A DNA stretch of 64,000 bases from JAEXOD01 sp963667875 (GCA_963667875.2 CAXXGC010000013.1:248001-312000), one strand, 5' to 3'; counted from the first letter of the stretch, positions 16,450 to 25,524 are shown. The notes: generated by a model not told the origin, from the sequence alone. Made by a program: numbers and translations.

Positions 16450-16720
16450 AATCTTTTTTATAATACATTTTATAAAAAAAGTATTCAAATATTGTTAAAA
16501 TTGTTAAAGATATTGTATCCCTATCAAAATAAATTCCAAAACCAATCGGTTCGAAAAATATTTTTGTAATAAAGGTTGTTAATGACCATCCAATAGCAAA
16601 CATAATAATAATCAAAAAGGAATTTGTAAATCCAGCCGAAATTGTTTCATATTGCCATTTTTTTGTAAAAATGGTTAAAATAAAAATAAAATGTACGAAA
16701 AAAATAAATCCTACTATCAT
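16424..16720 (-). CDS. Small three-helix membrane protein of unknown function
   Basis: The 98-residue product is mostly hydrophobic helices (MIVGFIFFVHFIFILTIF, NSFLIIIMFAIGWSLTTFI, ISLTILTIFEYFFYKMYY) with a charged tail. I do not recognise a family. It starts within the last codons of the DUF4199-like gene through a four-base overlap, which supports it as the real last gene of this operon even though its 3' end overlaps the convergent tonB gene. Confidence 0.55.
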   Translation of the reverse strand: MIVGFIFFVHFIFILTIFTKKWQYETISAGFTNSFLIIIMFAIGWSLTTFITKIFFEPIGFGIYFDRDTISLTILTIFEYFFYKMYYKKDFISIDKEK

Positions 16721-17229
16721 AAGCTGTTATCATTTTTTTTGTTAATAATCTGCATTGAAATTATACCGCCAATCAAACCAAAAATAGTATTAATAACCAG
16801 GTTATTCATTAAAATCGAAAATGAATAAATAAATGAAAAGCCATAGTGCTTAATACTGAATATTACTCCGTTCAACAAAGAAATAACTTCTTTTTTTAGA
16901 TGAGGATCAACAGGGAAGTTAGCTAACATTTTTTGAACCTCAGGTAATGCTAAAACCAAATCATTATTTTTAGTAATTAAAGTTATAATAATCTCAAAAA
17001 AAGTACCAAACAATGCGGCATTTAATCCTGTTAAAATACCAAAACCGGCGGCTTTTTTTAAAGTTATACGGGAATAATTTTTATTCGCCTTTTGATCTAA
17101 AACAAGTGAAAAATAAGCTGCAACAGGAATAATTAAACAGCAGGCAAAACTTTTTGCCACCGGAACAATTTGCATTACACCTGCGCTGAAACCACAGACA
17201 AAAGGGGATATATATTTTTTAAGCATCAT
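16717..17229 (-). CDS. DUF4199-like integral membrane protein
   Basis: The 170-residue protein has about four membrane helices, an N-terminal GFSAGVMQIVPVAKSFACCLIIPVAAY stretch (two helices around CC), and GFGILTGLNAALFGTFFEIIITL. The pattern and length are similar to DUF4199 proteins of Bacteroidota, whose function is unknown. It overlaps both neighbours by four bases in ATGA fashion, so it is translated together with the DUF2085-like protein. Confidence 0.6.
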   Translation of the reverse strand: MMLKKYISPFVCGFSAGVMQIVPVAKSFACCLIIPVAAYFSLVLDQKANKNYSRITLKKAAGFGILTGLNAALFGTFFEIIITLITKNNDLVLALPEVQKMLANFPVDPHLKKEVISLLNGVIFSIKHYGFSFIYSFSILMNNLVINTIFGLIGGIISMQIINKKNDNSL

Positions 17230-17705
17230 TTAGTATTTGTTGTATAATATTCAAAAAGGGCTTTGTAAAGATATAAAAAACAAACCAAACCTAAAAATAT
17301 TCCTGAAAAAAAACTTAAATATATGTTATAATTGTACAAATTTACTGTAATAAAAAATACGTCCATCATCATAAGTATCAATGCGATAAAAAAAAGCTTT
17401 TTATTAACCTTTGTGTATAAAACAGGTATTACAAATAAAATTAATGAGCCAAACCAAGCCCCAAGATACAAACCGGAGCATCTAATGCAAACCAGACTGT
17501 TAATTCCAAATATATGTAACAATTTATGTTCATGTTGATGACATACTAATGATAGTGATTTTTTAATAAATGGTAATAAAAGGGCTAAATTTGGTATATA
17601 TTTAATAAAATATTCAAAAAATATTAAACCAATCCACATTGATAAACAAATAAACAATATTATATTTAACTTATTAAAATGCCGTTTAAATAATGTTATA
17701 TACAT
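17226..17705 (-). CDS. DUF2085 membrane protein
   Basis: The 159-residue protein has the DUF2085 hallmarks: CHQHEHKLLHIFG, a VCIRCSGLYLGAWFG motif, and about four membrane helices. The paired CHQ and CxRCxGxY motifs suggest a metal- or haem-binding membrane site, but no activity is established. Its start lies 20 bases inside the end of the NHL gene, and its end overlaps the DUF4199-like gene, so it belongs to a four-gene operon. Confidence 0.8.
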   Translation of the reverse strand: MYITLFKRHFNKLNIILFICLSMWIGLIFFEYFIKYIPNLALLLPFIKKSLSLVCHQHEHKLLHIFGINSLVCIRCSGLYLGAWFGSLILFVIPVLYTKVNKKLFFIALILMMMDVFFITVNLYNYNIYLSFFSGIFLGLVCFLYLYKALFEYYTTNTK

Positions 17706-18528
17706 AAATTACATTTTCAGTTAATATAAATAATCTATTATTATCTACTATTGTTTCAATAATATTAAAATTGTCATTTATATTATATTCAATAAAGCCT
17801 GAATCAATATTCACCAAATCAATTGTTTTAATAATTTTATTATTATTTATAGTTAAAATGTTATCATATATTTTAATGCCGGTAGCATTAAAACCAATAG
17901 TTAATTTAATAATACCATTTCCATACTGGTCATAAACAAATATTTGATCTTCATTTAAAACAAATATCTTACCGTCAGGGGAGATTGCAAACTTAACCGG
18001 ATTACTAATTGCATATTCTCCGGCATCGTAACTTCCTACTTCCTGCAAAAACCTTCCGGTTAAATCGTATTTAAGTATTCTGTTATTATATGAATCAAGA
18101 ACTAACAAGTCGCTTTGGTTGCTTATAGCAAAACAGGTAGGTTTTACAAATTTATAAGAATCTTGTTCATTATCTTTTGTTTTAAATTGCGAAAGAAAAT
18201 TTAATTCTCTATCTAATATTTGTATTCTGTCATTATTTATATCACAAACATAAACATTTAATTCATTAGCAAAAACATCAACAGGGTCATCAAACAATCC
18301 GGATTCCCATCCGTATCCACCTAGCTGTCTAATAACATTACCTTCATAATCTATTTTTAATACTTCATCTACATCCGTATCGGTTACATATAAATAACCT
18401 GAGTGAACTAAAGTAAATGATGCGGCTTTAGAAAATTCGCCTATTTTTTTATCAAATTCAATATTTTGGCAATAAATTATTTGATAAACGAAAAATACTA
18501 TAAAAATAATTTTAGCTTTCATAATCAT
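17686..18528 (-). CDS. Secreted NHL-repeat beta-propeller protein
   Basis: The 280-residue protein begins with a signal peptide (MKAKIIFIVFFVYQIIYCQ after a two-residue extension). It then carries NHL-type repeats: YVTDTDVDEVLKIDYEGNVIRQ, VYVCDINNDRIQILD, LLVLDSYNNRILKYDLTGRF, IFVLNEDQIFVYDQYGN. These form a beta-propeller likely used for binding in the periplasm or at the surface. It is the first gene of the minus-strand operon with DUF2085, DUF4199 and a small membrane protein. Either of two nearby ATGs (18528 or 18522) could be used. Confidence 0.78.
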   Translation of the reverse strand: MIMKAKIIFIVFFVYQIIYCQNIEFDKKIGEFSKAASFTLVHSGYLYVTDTDVDEVLKIDYEGNVIRQLGGYGWESGLFDDPVDVFANELNVYVCDINNDRIQILDRELNFLSQFKTKDNEQDSYKFVKPTCFAISNQSDLLVLDSYNNRILKYDLTGRFLQEVGSYDAGEYAISNPVKFAISPDGKIFVLNEDQIFVYDQYGNGIIKLTIGFNATGIKIYDNILTINNNKIIKTIDLVNIDSGFIEYNINDNFNIIETIVDNNRLFILTENVIYVYNII

Positions 18529-18656
18529 CTTTTTTTTATTATCAAAATAGCATTTTTTTGTAATAATTTGTAGTTATTTATTTTTACAAATATTAATATA
18601 TTTTAAAAGATAGTTGATTTATTCCTTTTTGTTAGCTATTTTTAAAATCTAAATTT

Positions 18657-18729
18657 TGCCCCGTGGTGTAATTGGTAACACGTCTGACTCTGGATCAGGA
18701 TAGTCTAGGTTCGAGCCCTGGCGGGGCAG
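18657..18729 (+). tRNA. tRNA-Gln(CTG)
   Basis: The acceptor TGCCCCG pairs with CGGGGCA, and the discriminator base is G. The anticodon stem TCTGA/TCAGG (one wobble) has loop CTCTGGA, giving anticodon CTG. The T-arm has TTCGAGC. The CCA end is not encoded. Confidence 0.94.
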
Positions 18730-18737
18730 CAAAAGAA

Positions 18738-18763
18738 AAAGCGGATGAATATCCGCTTTTTTG
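18738..18763 (+). terminator. Terminator after tRNA-Gln
   Basis: A 9-bp stem (AAAGCGGAT with ATCCGCTTT), a GAAT loop and a T run follow the tRNA directly. Confidence 0.75.
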
Positions 18764-18802
18764 GTTTTAAATAAACAATAATAAAAATTCCCATTACAGC
18801 AT

Positions 18803-18851
18803 AACTTGACAATACTTGACAAGTTAATTAATGATTTGTATATTTACAAAT
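18803..18851 (+). promoter_or_regulatory. Candidate operator/promoter of the Xre-ImmA/PIN pair
   Basis: Two direct copies of ACTTGACAA (18803-18811 and 18813-18821), the second inside the palindrome CTTGACAAG, are followed by a perfect 7-bp inverted repeat. That repeat is ATTTGTA at 18834-18840 and TACAAAT at 18845-18851, and it overlaps the ATG at 18850. TTGACA and TATATT resemble promoter boxes. No Shine-Dalgarno sequence precedes the start. The arrangement suits autoregulation by the encoded HTH protein. Confidence 0.45.
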
Positions 18852-19980
18852 GGAAAAAAAACTAAATACTAAGGTAATTCAAGACCGATTAACAGAAATT
18901 GGGTTATCACAATCCAAATTAAGTGTTGAACTTTCAGTAACACGTGAAGCAGTTTCTCAGTGGCTTAAAAATGAAACTTTTCCCAGACCTGATAAGCTAC
19001 TTAAATTGGGACAAATTCTTTCCCTTAAATACGCTGAAATAGTATTTTCACCAAATGAGTATGAACCTATTATCGCATTTCGTAAAGTTGGTAATTCCAT
19101 TACCAAAACTAAACATATTAAAAGAGCAAAAGAAACGGGATATTCATTAGAACAATTAGTCCCATTTTTGCCTTTTGAAACGTTAACAAAATCAAGGTCT
19201 TTTAATTGTCCCAGCTTAGAATATAATTATATTCAATCCGCTGTCAAAGCAATTCGTATATTACTGAATATCTCGCAAATAAAAATTGAAATTTCGGAGC
19301 TTATAAACTATTTTTCTCAATCAAAAACTATAATTATTCCTATACTTGCGGGAAATAAAAAGAATCATGAAAACGCACTTCATATATATCTGCCCAAAAG
19401 TGCCACTAACTGGGTTTATGTTAACTTAGATACTAACGAACTTGATTTTAAGTTTTGGCTTGTACATGAATTGGGACATATATTAACACCACAGCTGCAT
19501 GATGACTATGCTGAAGAATTTGCAGATAATTTTGCCGGTGCTTTTCTTTTTCCTGAAGAAATTGCATCATTGGTTTATAATTCATTAACCCTAGAAAAAA
19601 ATAAAAAGAACCAGATAGATATTATTTTTTCAAATGCAAAACGATATACCATTTCTGCTTACACTGTGTATAAAGAGATTAATAAGTATGCACAAATCAA
19701 TGGATTTCCTGAAATAAATTTAGGCGATTCATTATTTATTCATAATTCAAAATTTATAAAACAATTTGATTTAATTAGTAAAAATATTTTTGGAAATAAA
19801 AAACCCACAGTAGGCGATTATATTACTGTTGTAACTCGTGAATTTAAAACTCCTTTTTTTGAGATATTAAAGATATTTCTTCAACAAAATGAGATTTCAT
19901 CATCATTTGTAAGAAGTCTATTTAATTTAGCTACTGTTGATTCTATCGAAATATTTAATTATTTAAAAAATGTCTCATAA
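18850..19980 (+). CDS. Xre-HTH plus ImmA/IrrE (DUF955) zinc metallopeptidase
   Basis: The 376-residue protein has an N-terminal helix-turn-helix (about residues 8-62, LSQSKLSVELSVTREAVSQWLKNE-type, key SQSKLS and SQWLKN). An ImmA/IrrE metallopeptidase domain follows with HELGH at 206-210 and a downstream EEFADNFAGAFLFPEE helix supplying the third ligand. Proteins of this design act as repressors or antitoxins, or cleave a repressor, in stress and toxin-antitoxin modules. Its end overlaps the next gene, a PIN-domain ribonuclease, by 11 bases. I therefore read it as the antitoxin/regulator of a type II-like pair. The insertion next to tRNA-Gln suggests horizontal acquisition. Confidence 0.86.
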   Translation: MEKKLNTKVIQDRLTEIGLSQSKLSVELSVTREAVSQWLKNETFPRPDKLLKLGQILSLKYAEIVFSPNEYEPIIAFRKVGNSITKTKHIKRAKETGYSLEQLVPFLPFETLTKSRSFNCPSLEYNYIQSAVKAIRILLNISQIKIEISELINYFSQSKTIIIPILAGNKKNHENALHIYLPKSATNWVYVNLDTNELDFKFWLVHELGHILTPQLHDDYAEEFADNFAGAFLFPEEIASLVYNSLTLEKNKKNQIDIIFSNAKRYTISAYTVYKEINKYAQINGFPEINLGDSLFIHNSKFIKQFDLISKNIFGNKKPTVGDYITVVTREFKTPFFEILKIFLQQNEISSSFVRSLFNLATVDSIEIFNYLKNVS

Positions 19981-20530
19981 AGAAATTATTCTTGATACAA
20001 ATGCTTATTTACGCCTTGCAAAATCTATTCACCCTTTGCTTGGAAAGCCATTTGGTTCAGAAAATTATGCTTTGTATATACATAAAGAATTACAATATGA
20101 ACTTGATAGAAGCCAACGCTTACAAACTTCATTTTACTGGGTAGAGCAAGAAGAATACAAAAAAGAACGTAAAAAAATACTATTCATTCAAAAGAACAAA
20201 TCACTAGAAATTGAAAATGTTTATGACTATATATGGGAATTTCAAAAAGATAATAATCTAAAACTTTCCCGTGAAGACATATATTGTATTTCAACTGCAT
20301 ATGTTTTAAATATAACTTTAGTTACTGATGACAACAATATGGTACTTACTGCAAAAGCATTTAAGGTAACAGTGTTATATACACTTGAATTGCTAAATTT
20401 GATGAAAGAGTGCTGCTTTGTTAATCAAGAAAAAATAGACGAGATAGTTTCGTATTTAAAATATATAAATGATTTTCCACCAAGTTTTAATAAATTATAC
20501 CGAAAACTATTCTGTAAACCACCACCATAA
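19970..20530 (+). CDS. PIN-domain protein, probable ribonuclease toxin
   Basis: The 186-residue protein starts with the PIN signature IILDTNAYLRLA (Asp9). It has REDIYCISTAYVL around Asp103 and LVTDDNNM around Asp120-Asp121, which together would form the acidic metal site of PIN ribonucleases. Glu40 or Glu44 could be the remaining acidic residue. It begins inside the end of the Xre-ImmA gene, the usual coupling in toxin-antitoxin modules. At 186 residues it is longer than VapC toxins (~130), with an extra helical C-terminus of unknown role. RNA target is unknown. Confidence 0.75.
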   Translation: MSHKEIILDTNAYLRLAKSIHPLLGKPFGSENYALYIHKELQYELDRSQRLQTSFYWVEQEEYKKERKKILFIQKNKSLEIENVYDYIWEFQKDNNLKLSREDIYCISTAYVLNITLVTDDNNMVLTAKAFKVTVLYTLELLNLMKECCFVNQEKIDEIVSYLKYINDFPPSFNKLYRKLFCKPPP

Positions 20531-20562
20531 TTACGCACATCTAATATTCATTGCTCAAGAAG

Positions 20563-21264
20563 CTATGAAACATTATAAATCAAATAAATCCCGCCAAGTA
20601 TTACTAAAAGACCACAAATCTTTTTTACAATAGATAATGTTTTGGAATCTTCAGTCCAATTGAGGTACTTTTGAACCTGATTTGTTAACGTTCCGGCTGC
20701 AACTATAACTCCACAATGCCCAACAGCAAAAGCCAATAAAAATATAATAGCAAGTAAATAGTTAGTTTGTGCAGTTTCAAATACAACACCTAAAACAGGT
20801 GCCATATAAGCAAATGTACAAGGTCCTAATGCCAAACCAAACAATAAACCTAATATTAGTGCCGCAATTAACCCTTGTTGTTTGCTTTTATTAATGCCAA
20901 ACGAATTCCAATTTAATTTAATAATATCCAATAAATATAACCCGACAATAAAAAATACAACCGCAACAAGATAGTTGCCTATGTTTCCAATATCACCCAT
21001 TAAACGGCCTAACGAGGCTGTTATAAAGCCAATTACAGCAATTGTAGTTAATATGCCAAGTGAAAAGACAAGCGAGATATTAAACGTTCTACTAGTTGAT
21101 ATTTTGCCCTGCGAGCTTATGTAACCAACTATAAGAGGAATACTGGATAAGTGGCAAGGGGAGAGCAAAATGCTTAACACACCCCATCCAAATGAAGCTA
21201 AAACAGCTATCCAAACAGAACCGGTCATCGCATCGTACAAAACAGTAAAAATAGTGTCAACCAT
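20563..21264 (-). CDS. ccdA: CcdA/DsbD-family thiol-disulfide transporter
   Basis: The 233-residue protein has six membrane helices and the two conserved cysteines of CcdA, Cys37 in LSPCHLSSIP and Cys149 in LGPCTFAY. These carry electrons from cytoplasmic thioredoxin to periplasmic thiol proteins. A secreted thioredoxin-like protein and two small CxxC proteins lie upstream on the same strand and are natural partners. A repeat block (21.3-21.7 kb) separates it from them, so it may have its own promoter. Confidence 0.88.
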   Translation of the reverse strand: MVDTIFTVLYDAMTGSVWIAVLASFGWGVLSILLSPCHLSSIPLIVGYISSQGKISTSRTFNISLVFSLGILTTIAVIGFITASLGRLMGDIGNIGNYLVAVVFFIVGLYLLDIIKLNWNSFGINKSKQQGLIAALILGLLFGLALGPCTFAYMAPVLGVVFETAQTNYLLAIIFLLAFAVGHCGVIVAAGTLTNQVQKYLNWTEDSKTLSIVKKICGLLVILGGIYLIYNVS

Positions 21265-21384
21265 AAGTGATTCCTTTTATTTTTTTAGAATACGGGAAAT
21301 AATAATTAATATTTATAAAAGCTTGCGAGATAAACAGACTATGTTAAAACAGGGGATAAATATATAATGATTGCTGTTTTGACA

Positions 21385-21620
21385 AAACAATAATGTCACC
21401 CTTTCAGGGTTCTACTGTTATTTTTCTGCTTATGCTACAATTATGTCATCCCTTCGGGATTATTTAATGCTATACAAAATATTATGATACAATCAGTTAT
21501 CGTTTGTTTACTCAATCAGGAGCACTTCAGAGAATTGCAATGTTTGTAATCACGCGTTACCCCACCAAACACCAGAACCCCAGCGGGGTTCCACCTTCGA
21601 ATCTATTATTCGCCAATTAA
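21385..21620. repeat. Dispersed non-coding repeat (first copy) in a gene-free gap
   Basis: Within the 428-bp gap at 21265-21692 no gene is visible. The block carries ATGTCACCCTTTCAGGG, ATGTCATCCCTTCGGGATTA and ATACAATCAGTTATC-type pieces, then CCCCAGCGGGGTT hairpins. The part from about 21430 to 21540 is clearly homologous to 24772-24880. These are short palindrome-rich repeats of the kind scattered through genomes of this group. Confidence 0.6.
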
Positions 21621-21692
21621 ACAGTCTTTAATTCTCTCACTACAGCTAAGTATAAAAAAAGGATATGTTTTCCGTTAACCTAATTCCCATAT

Positions 21693-22076
21693 TTATTTTT
21701 TAACTGTTAAACCTTGTTTTTGTAAAACTTTATCAATATCTTTTTCGGGATAAAAACCTTCGTGTCGGAAAAATTCTTTTCCGTTTTCATCCAAAAACAC
21801 TTGAGTTGGGATTAACTTAATTTTGTACAACTCACTATATTTTTTTTGGTCTTCTTTCCAAACATCATAAAAAATAACTTTTAGCTGCTCGCCATATTTT
21901 TTTTCAACTGCTTTCATTACGGGCTGCATTTTTTTACAAGGAATACAATTTACCGATCCAAGTTCAATAAATGTTACTTTGGGTTTTATATTTTGTTCTT
22001 TTTTATCGTTTTGACCAAAAGCCACCAAATTAATTAAAAACAATACAACTATTGTAAAACAAAACATCTTTTTCAT
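21693..22076 (-). CDS. Secreted thioredoxin-like protein (CxxC)
   Basis: The 127-residue protein has a signal peptide (MKKMFCFTIVVLFLINLVAFGQ) and a thioredoxin fold with CIPC at Cys44-Cys47. The fold includes VIFYDVWKEDQKKYSELYKIKLIPTQVFLD-type strands, with the cis-proline in IPTQVFLDENG. It likely acts in the periplasm as a thiol reductant fed by CcdA. It is four bases downstream of a small CxxC protein and belongs to the permease-thioredoxin series of the arsenic cluster. Confidence 0.85.
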   Translation of the reverse strand: MKKMFCFTIVVLFLINLVAFGQNDKKEQNIKPKVTFIELGSVNCIPCKKMQPVMKAVEKKYGEQLKVIFYDVWKEDQKKYSELYKIKLIPTQVFLDENGKEFFRHEGFYPEKDIDKVLQKQGLTVKK

Positions 22077-22080
22077 TTTA

Positions 22081-22320
22081 TTAACCTTCCTTTAACCATG
22101 TTAAAATTAAATCATCTTTTGGAATAATTCCAAAACTTTTTACTTGTTCGTTTATTACCAAACCGGGTGTCATCATAATTTTATATTTCATAATCTCCTG
22201 AATCTCATCAACTTTTTCAACAGAGGCATCAATATTATTAACTTCAATTATACTTTTAACTTTAAGTTCCAAATTGCTGCACTTTTTACACCCCATTCCA
22301 AGTATTTTTACCGAAATCAC
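22081..22320 (-). CDS. Small thioredoxin-family protein (redox-active disulfide type)
   Basis: The 79-residue protein has the compact thioredoxin fold of the archaeal/thermotogal TM0996/MTH895 type: MISVKILGMGCKKC with Cys11 and Cys14, and MTPGLVINEQV near 55-65. It immediately follows a permease gene, a very common pairing, and a paralogue sits beside acr3 at 24460. It probably serves as a redox or metal(loid)-binding accessory to the permease; that is inference. Confidence 0.85.
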   Translation of the reverse strand: MISVKILGMGCKKCSNLELKVKSIIEVNNIDASVEKVDEIQEIMKYKIMMTPGLVINEQVKSFGIIPKDDLILTWLKEG

Positions 22321-22330
22321 AATATCTCCA

Positions 22331-23353
22331 TTAATAAATTATATTAAATAAATATCCAACTAAAATAATTCCAACTGAAACAACACCAACAAAAGTTAAT
22401 ATTAGTTGAATTTTAAGTACTTTTTTAAGAATAATCACTTCAGGCAACGATAACGCAATAACACTCATCATAAAAGCTAATACCGTACCAAGAGCAGCGC
22501 CTTTGCCTAATAAAGCCTGCACAATAGGAATAATCCCTGCTGCATTAGAATACATCGGCACACCTAACATAACAGCTATTGGAACAGACCACCAGGCACT
22601 TTTGCCCATCAATCCGGCCATAAAGTTTTCCGGTACATATCCATGAATTCCGGCACCAACCGCAATTCCAATTACAATATATATCCATACTTTGCTTACT
22701 ATTTCTTTTACTGCTTCATATCCAATATTAATTCTTTCATTAAAATCTATCGTTTCTTCTACTAAATCACCACTTGCCGCTTTTATTTCGTAAACCCAAG
22801 GTTCAACAAATCTTTCAAGTTTTAATTGACCTATTACAAAACCTGAGATCATTGCAATTAACAATCCGGTTGACATATACAATAGTGCAGTCTGCCAGCC
22901 GAATAAACCAAATAACAATACTAAAGCAACTTCATTTATCATTGGTGCCGCAATTAAAAACGAAAATGTAACTCCTAATGGTACTCCTGATTGAACAAAC
23001 CCAAGAAACAGGGGAATAGCGGAACACGAACAAAAAGGAGTAACTACCCCCAATAAACTTGCAAAAATATTTCCAATAAATAATTTTTTCCCGCCAAGTA
23101 ATTTACGAGTTCTTTCGGGTGAAAAATAACTTCTAATAATACCTACAAAAAATACAATTAAAACTAAAAGCATTAATACTTTTGGAACTTCAAAAACAAA
23201 AAACCAAACCGCATCCGTTAAATGCATATGGAATGGCATTTGAATTAAATTATAAATAATAAAATTTGTGATATTTTCTAATGAAAAATATATTGCTAAC
23301 CATATTGGCAGCATTATTAAAGGTATATATTTTTTATCTATTTTATTTAACAT
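22331..23353 (-). CDS. Permease of the ArsP/DUF318 family
   Basis: The 340-residue protein has about eight to ten membrane helices and the family motif TPFCSCSAIPLFLGFVQSG (Cys108, Cys110), with FLIAAPMINEVAL following. Members include ArsP, which exports trivalent organoarsenicals. The neighbouring acr3, arsC and disulfide proteins support metalloid transport. The paired cysteines could bind As(III). Complete, with the usual length. Confidence 0.85.
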   Translation of the reverse strand: MLNKIDKKYIPLIMLPIWLAIYFSLENITNFIIYNLIQMPFHMHLTDAVWFFVFEVPKVLMLLVLIVFFVGIIRSYFSPERTRKLLGGKKLFIGNIFASLLGVVTPFCSCSAIPLFLGFVQSGVPLGVTFSFLIAAPMINEVALVLLFGLFGWQTALLYMSTGLLIAMISGFVIGQLKLERFVEPWVYEIKAASGDLVEETIDFNERINIGYEAVKEIVSKVWIYIVIGIAVGAGIHGYVPENFMAGLMGKSAWWSVPIAVMLGVPMYSNAAGIIPIVQALLGKGAALGTVLAFMMSVIALSLPEVIILKKVLKIQLILTFVGVVSVGIILVGYLFNIIY

Positions 23354-23396
23354 TTAATAATCCATATTAAAATAACATACATTTAGGTATGTTTAA

Positions 23397-24445
23397 TTAT
23401 TCATTAATATTAAAGTATTTTTTCCGTAACCATAACGAAACATTAACCAAACCAATTAATACCGGAACTTCAACAAGAGGTCCAATAACCGCGGCAAAAG
23501 CTTCACCGCTGTTAATTGTAAAAACCGCAACAGCAACAGCTATGGCTAATTCAAAATTATTACTTGCGGCTGTAAATGATAAAGTTGCGGTTTTGGAATA
23601 ATTTGCACCTATTTTTTTACCCATATAAAAGGATACAAAAAACATAATTATAAAATATATAACTAAAGGAATTGCAATTCTAACCACATCCAAAGGAATT
23701 TTAACAATTACTTCACCTTTTAACGAAAACATAACAAATATTGTAAATAACAAAGCAATTAGCGTAATAGGAGATATTTTTGGTATAAACTTTTGTTCAT
23801 ACCATTGTTTACTTTTAACTTTAAGCATTACAAATCTGGTTATCATTCCGGCTATAAAAGGAAATCCAAGATAAATAAATACACTTTGTGCAATTTGTCC
23901 TATTGTAATATTAACCTTAAACGTTTGTAATCCAAACCAATTTGGTAAAATAGTTAAAAACACATAAGCATAAACCGAAAAGAACAAAACCTGAAATATT
24001 GAGTTAAACGCAACTAATCCGGCCGCATATTCCGTATCGCCTTTGGCAAGGTCATTCCATACAATAACCATAGCAATACATCTTGCTAATCCTATTAATA
24101 TTAACCCCGCCATATATTCGGGATATCCCTGTAAAAAGATAATAGCAAGTAAAAACATTAAAATTGGGCCAATAATCCAGTTTTGAACCAAAGATAATGT
24201 TAAAATTTTAATATTGCTGAATACATCACCAAGTTCTTCATATTTAACTTTGGCTAATGGGGGATACATCATTAAATTAAGCCGATGGCAATTGGTATAT
24301 TTGTTGTGCCTGATTGAAATAAATTCCAAAAATCAACAATCCCGGGAAACATATATCCGGAAAACACTCCCAAAAACATTGCCAAAAATATCCACAGTGT
24401 TAAATATCTGTCTAAAAAGGATAGTTTTTTTGTAATTTGTGTCAT
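23397..24445 (-). CDS. acr3: Arsenite efflux pump Acr3, reading frame broken once
   Basis: A continuous 310-residue frame covers the last five sixths of Acr3, including the conserved cysteine in LIGLARCIAMVIVWNDLAKGD-type helix 4 (key RCIAMV and WNDLAKGD). The missing start is in another frame, from the ATG at 24445 behind AAGG: it reads TKKLSFLDRYLTLWIFLAM, then SGTTNIPIAIGLI and a TAA at 24272-24274. One extra T in the ATTTAATG run would join it to MMYPPLAKVKYEEL, exactly as in intact Acr3. So a one-base deletion at ~24272-24278 breaks the gene. Acr3 extrudes arsenite across the inner membrane. Sequencing error or recent pseudogenisation are both possible. Confidence 0.88.
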
Positions 24446-24459
24446 TTATTTACCTTAAA

Positions 24460-24711
24460 TTATTGTACATCCAGCGAATTATATATCCAATGTGTAAGAG
24501 TAGATTTAGTTGGTAATTTGCCGGTATGAACAACCTTTTCATTTATTACTAATCCGGGTGTACTCATAATTCCGTAGCTCATAATATCTTTTAATTCTGT
24601 TACTTTTTCTACGGTTGCTTCTATATTATTTTCGGCAATTACTTCTTTACACATATTTTCCAAATTTTTGCAATTTGTACAACCTGAACCTAACACTTTA
24701 ATATTTAACAT
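24460..24711 (-). CDS. Small thioredoxin-family protein (redox-active disulfide type), second copy
   Basis: The 83-residue protein is a paralogue of the one at 22081: MLNIKVLGSGCTNC with Cys11 and Cys14, and MSTPGLVINEKVVHTGKLP. It sits 14 bases upstream of acr3 on the same strand. In many genomes such a protein accompanies acr3 or ArsP-type permeases. It may pass electrons or hold As(III); this is inference from context. Confidence 0.85.
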   Translation of the reverse strand: MLNIKVLGSGCTNCKNLENMCKEVIAENNIEATVEKVTELKDIMSYGIMSTPGLVINEKVVHTGKLPTKSTLTHWIYNSLDVQ

Positions 24712-24769
24712 GGTTACTCCAATTTATAATTTTTAATTTTTAATTCTTAATAAACATCAAATTACTAAT

Positions 24770-24892
24770 AATTCTGGCTTATTCTACAATAATGTCATCC
24801 CTACGGGATTATTTTGTGATATACAATGTATTATAATACAATCAGTTCCCATTTGTTTACTCGCACCTAGAGCACGGCAGAGCCGTGCCACC
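24770..24892. repeat. Dispersed non-coding repeat (second copy)
   Basis: This stretch shares ATTCTACAATAATGTCATCC, CGGGATTATTT, a TATACAATGTATTATAATAC-like stretch and CAATCAGTT with 21430-21540. It ends in a GCACGGCAGAGCCGTGC hairpin. It separates arsC from the small thioredoxin and acr3, splitting the ars cluster. Confidence 0.6.
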
Positions 24893-24967
24893 TTAGGATA
24901 TAAAATTATTCTCCAGTTTTATTAACACAATCTGTAAATCTCGCGCTACATTAAAATAAATCTGCAA

Positions 24968-25392
24968 TTATCCGTGAATATTTTCTAAATAAAATTTATA
25001 AAAACCTTCTTTTATTTCATCTCTTATTCTTCTATAGGTGTTTAATACTTCTTCGGTGGTTCCAACTGCTTCATAGGGATCTTCAAATCCGATATGTAAA
25101 TGTTTAGCTACTTTTCCAATAAAAACAGGACAGGTTTCTTTTGCATTGTCACATACGGTAATTACATAATCAAACGATTCATTAATAAAGTTATCTACTG
25201 ATTTTGGATAATTTTTGCTAAGATCTATTCCTATTTCATCCATAACTATTAAAGTATTTGGATTGACTTTTGCAGCCGGATTTGTACCGCAGAATATACC
25301 ATAAGATTTGAATCAAATGATTTTAAAAACCCTTCCGCCATTTGGCTGCGGCAGGAATTGCCTGTACACAATATTAATATTTTAGAATTCAT
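24968..25392 (-). CDS. arsC: Thioredoxin-coupled arsenate reductase, reading frame broken once
   Basis: The start at 25392 gives MNSKILILCTGNSCRSQMAE, the CX5R loop of LMW-phosphatase-type ArsC (Cys9, Arg15). The frame then goes wrong at TCTGCGGTACAAAT. Restoring one G (GGG) reads YSAGTNPAAKVNPN and joins the 91-residue frame that contains Cys81 and Cys88 (CDNAKETCP), the redox pair. So a one-base deletion at ~25287-25288 splits the gene. The enzyme reduces arsenate to arsenite with thioredoxin, feeding Acr3. It is the first gene after a palindromic operator. Confidence 0.88.
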
Positions 25393-25524
25393 GTTTTATT
25401 AATGTTTTAATTTTTAATATGCTGGCGAGATAAATCTCGCGCTATAATTATAAAATCTCTATTATTATACGAACCGTAATCTGTGATCATATTTTTTTAT
25501 TAATAATATAACGTTTCCAACATC

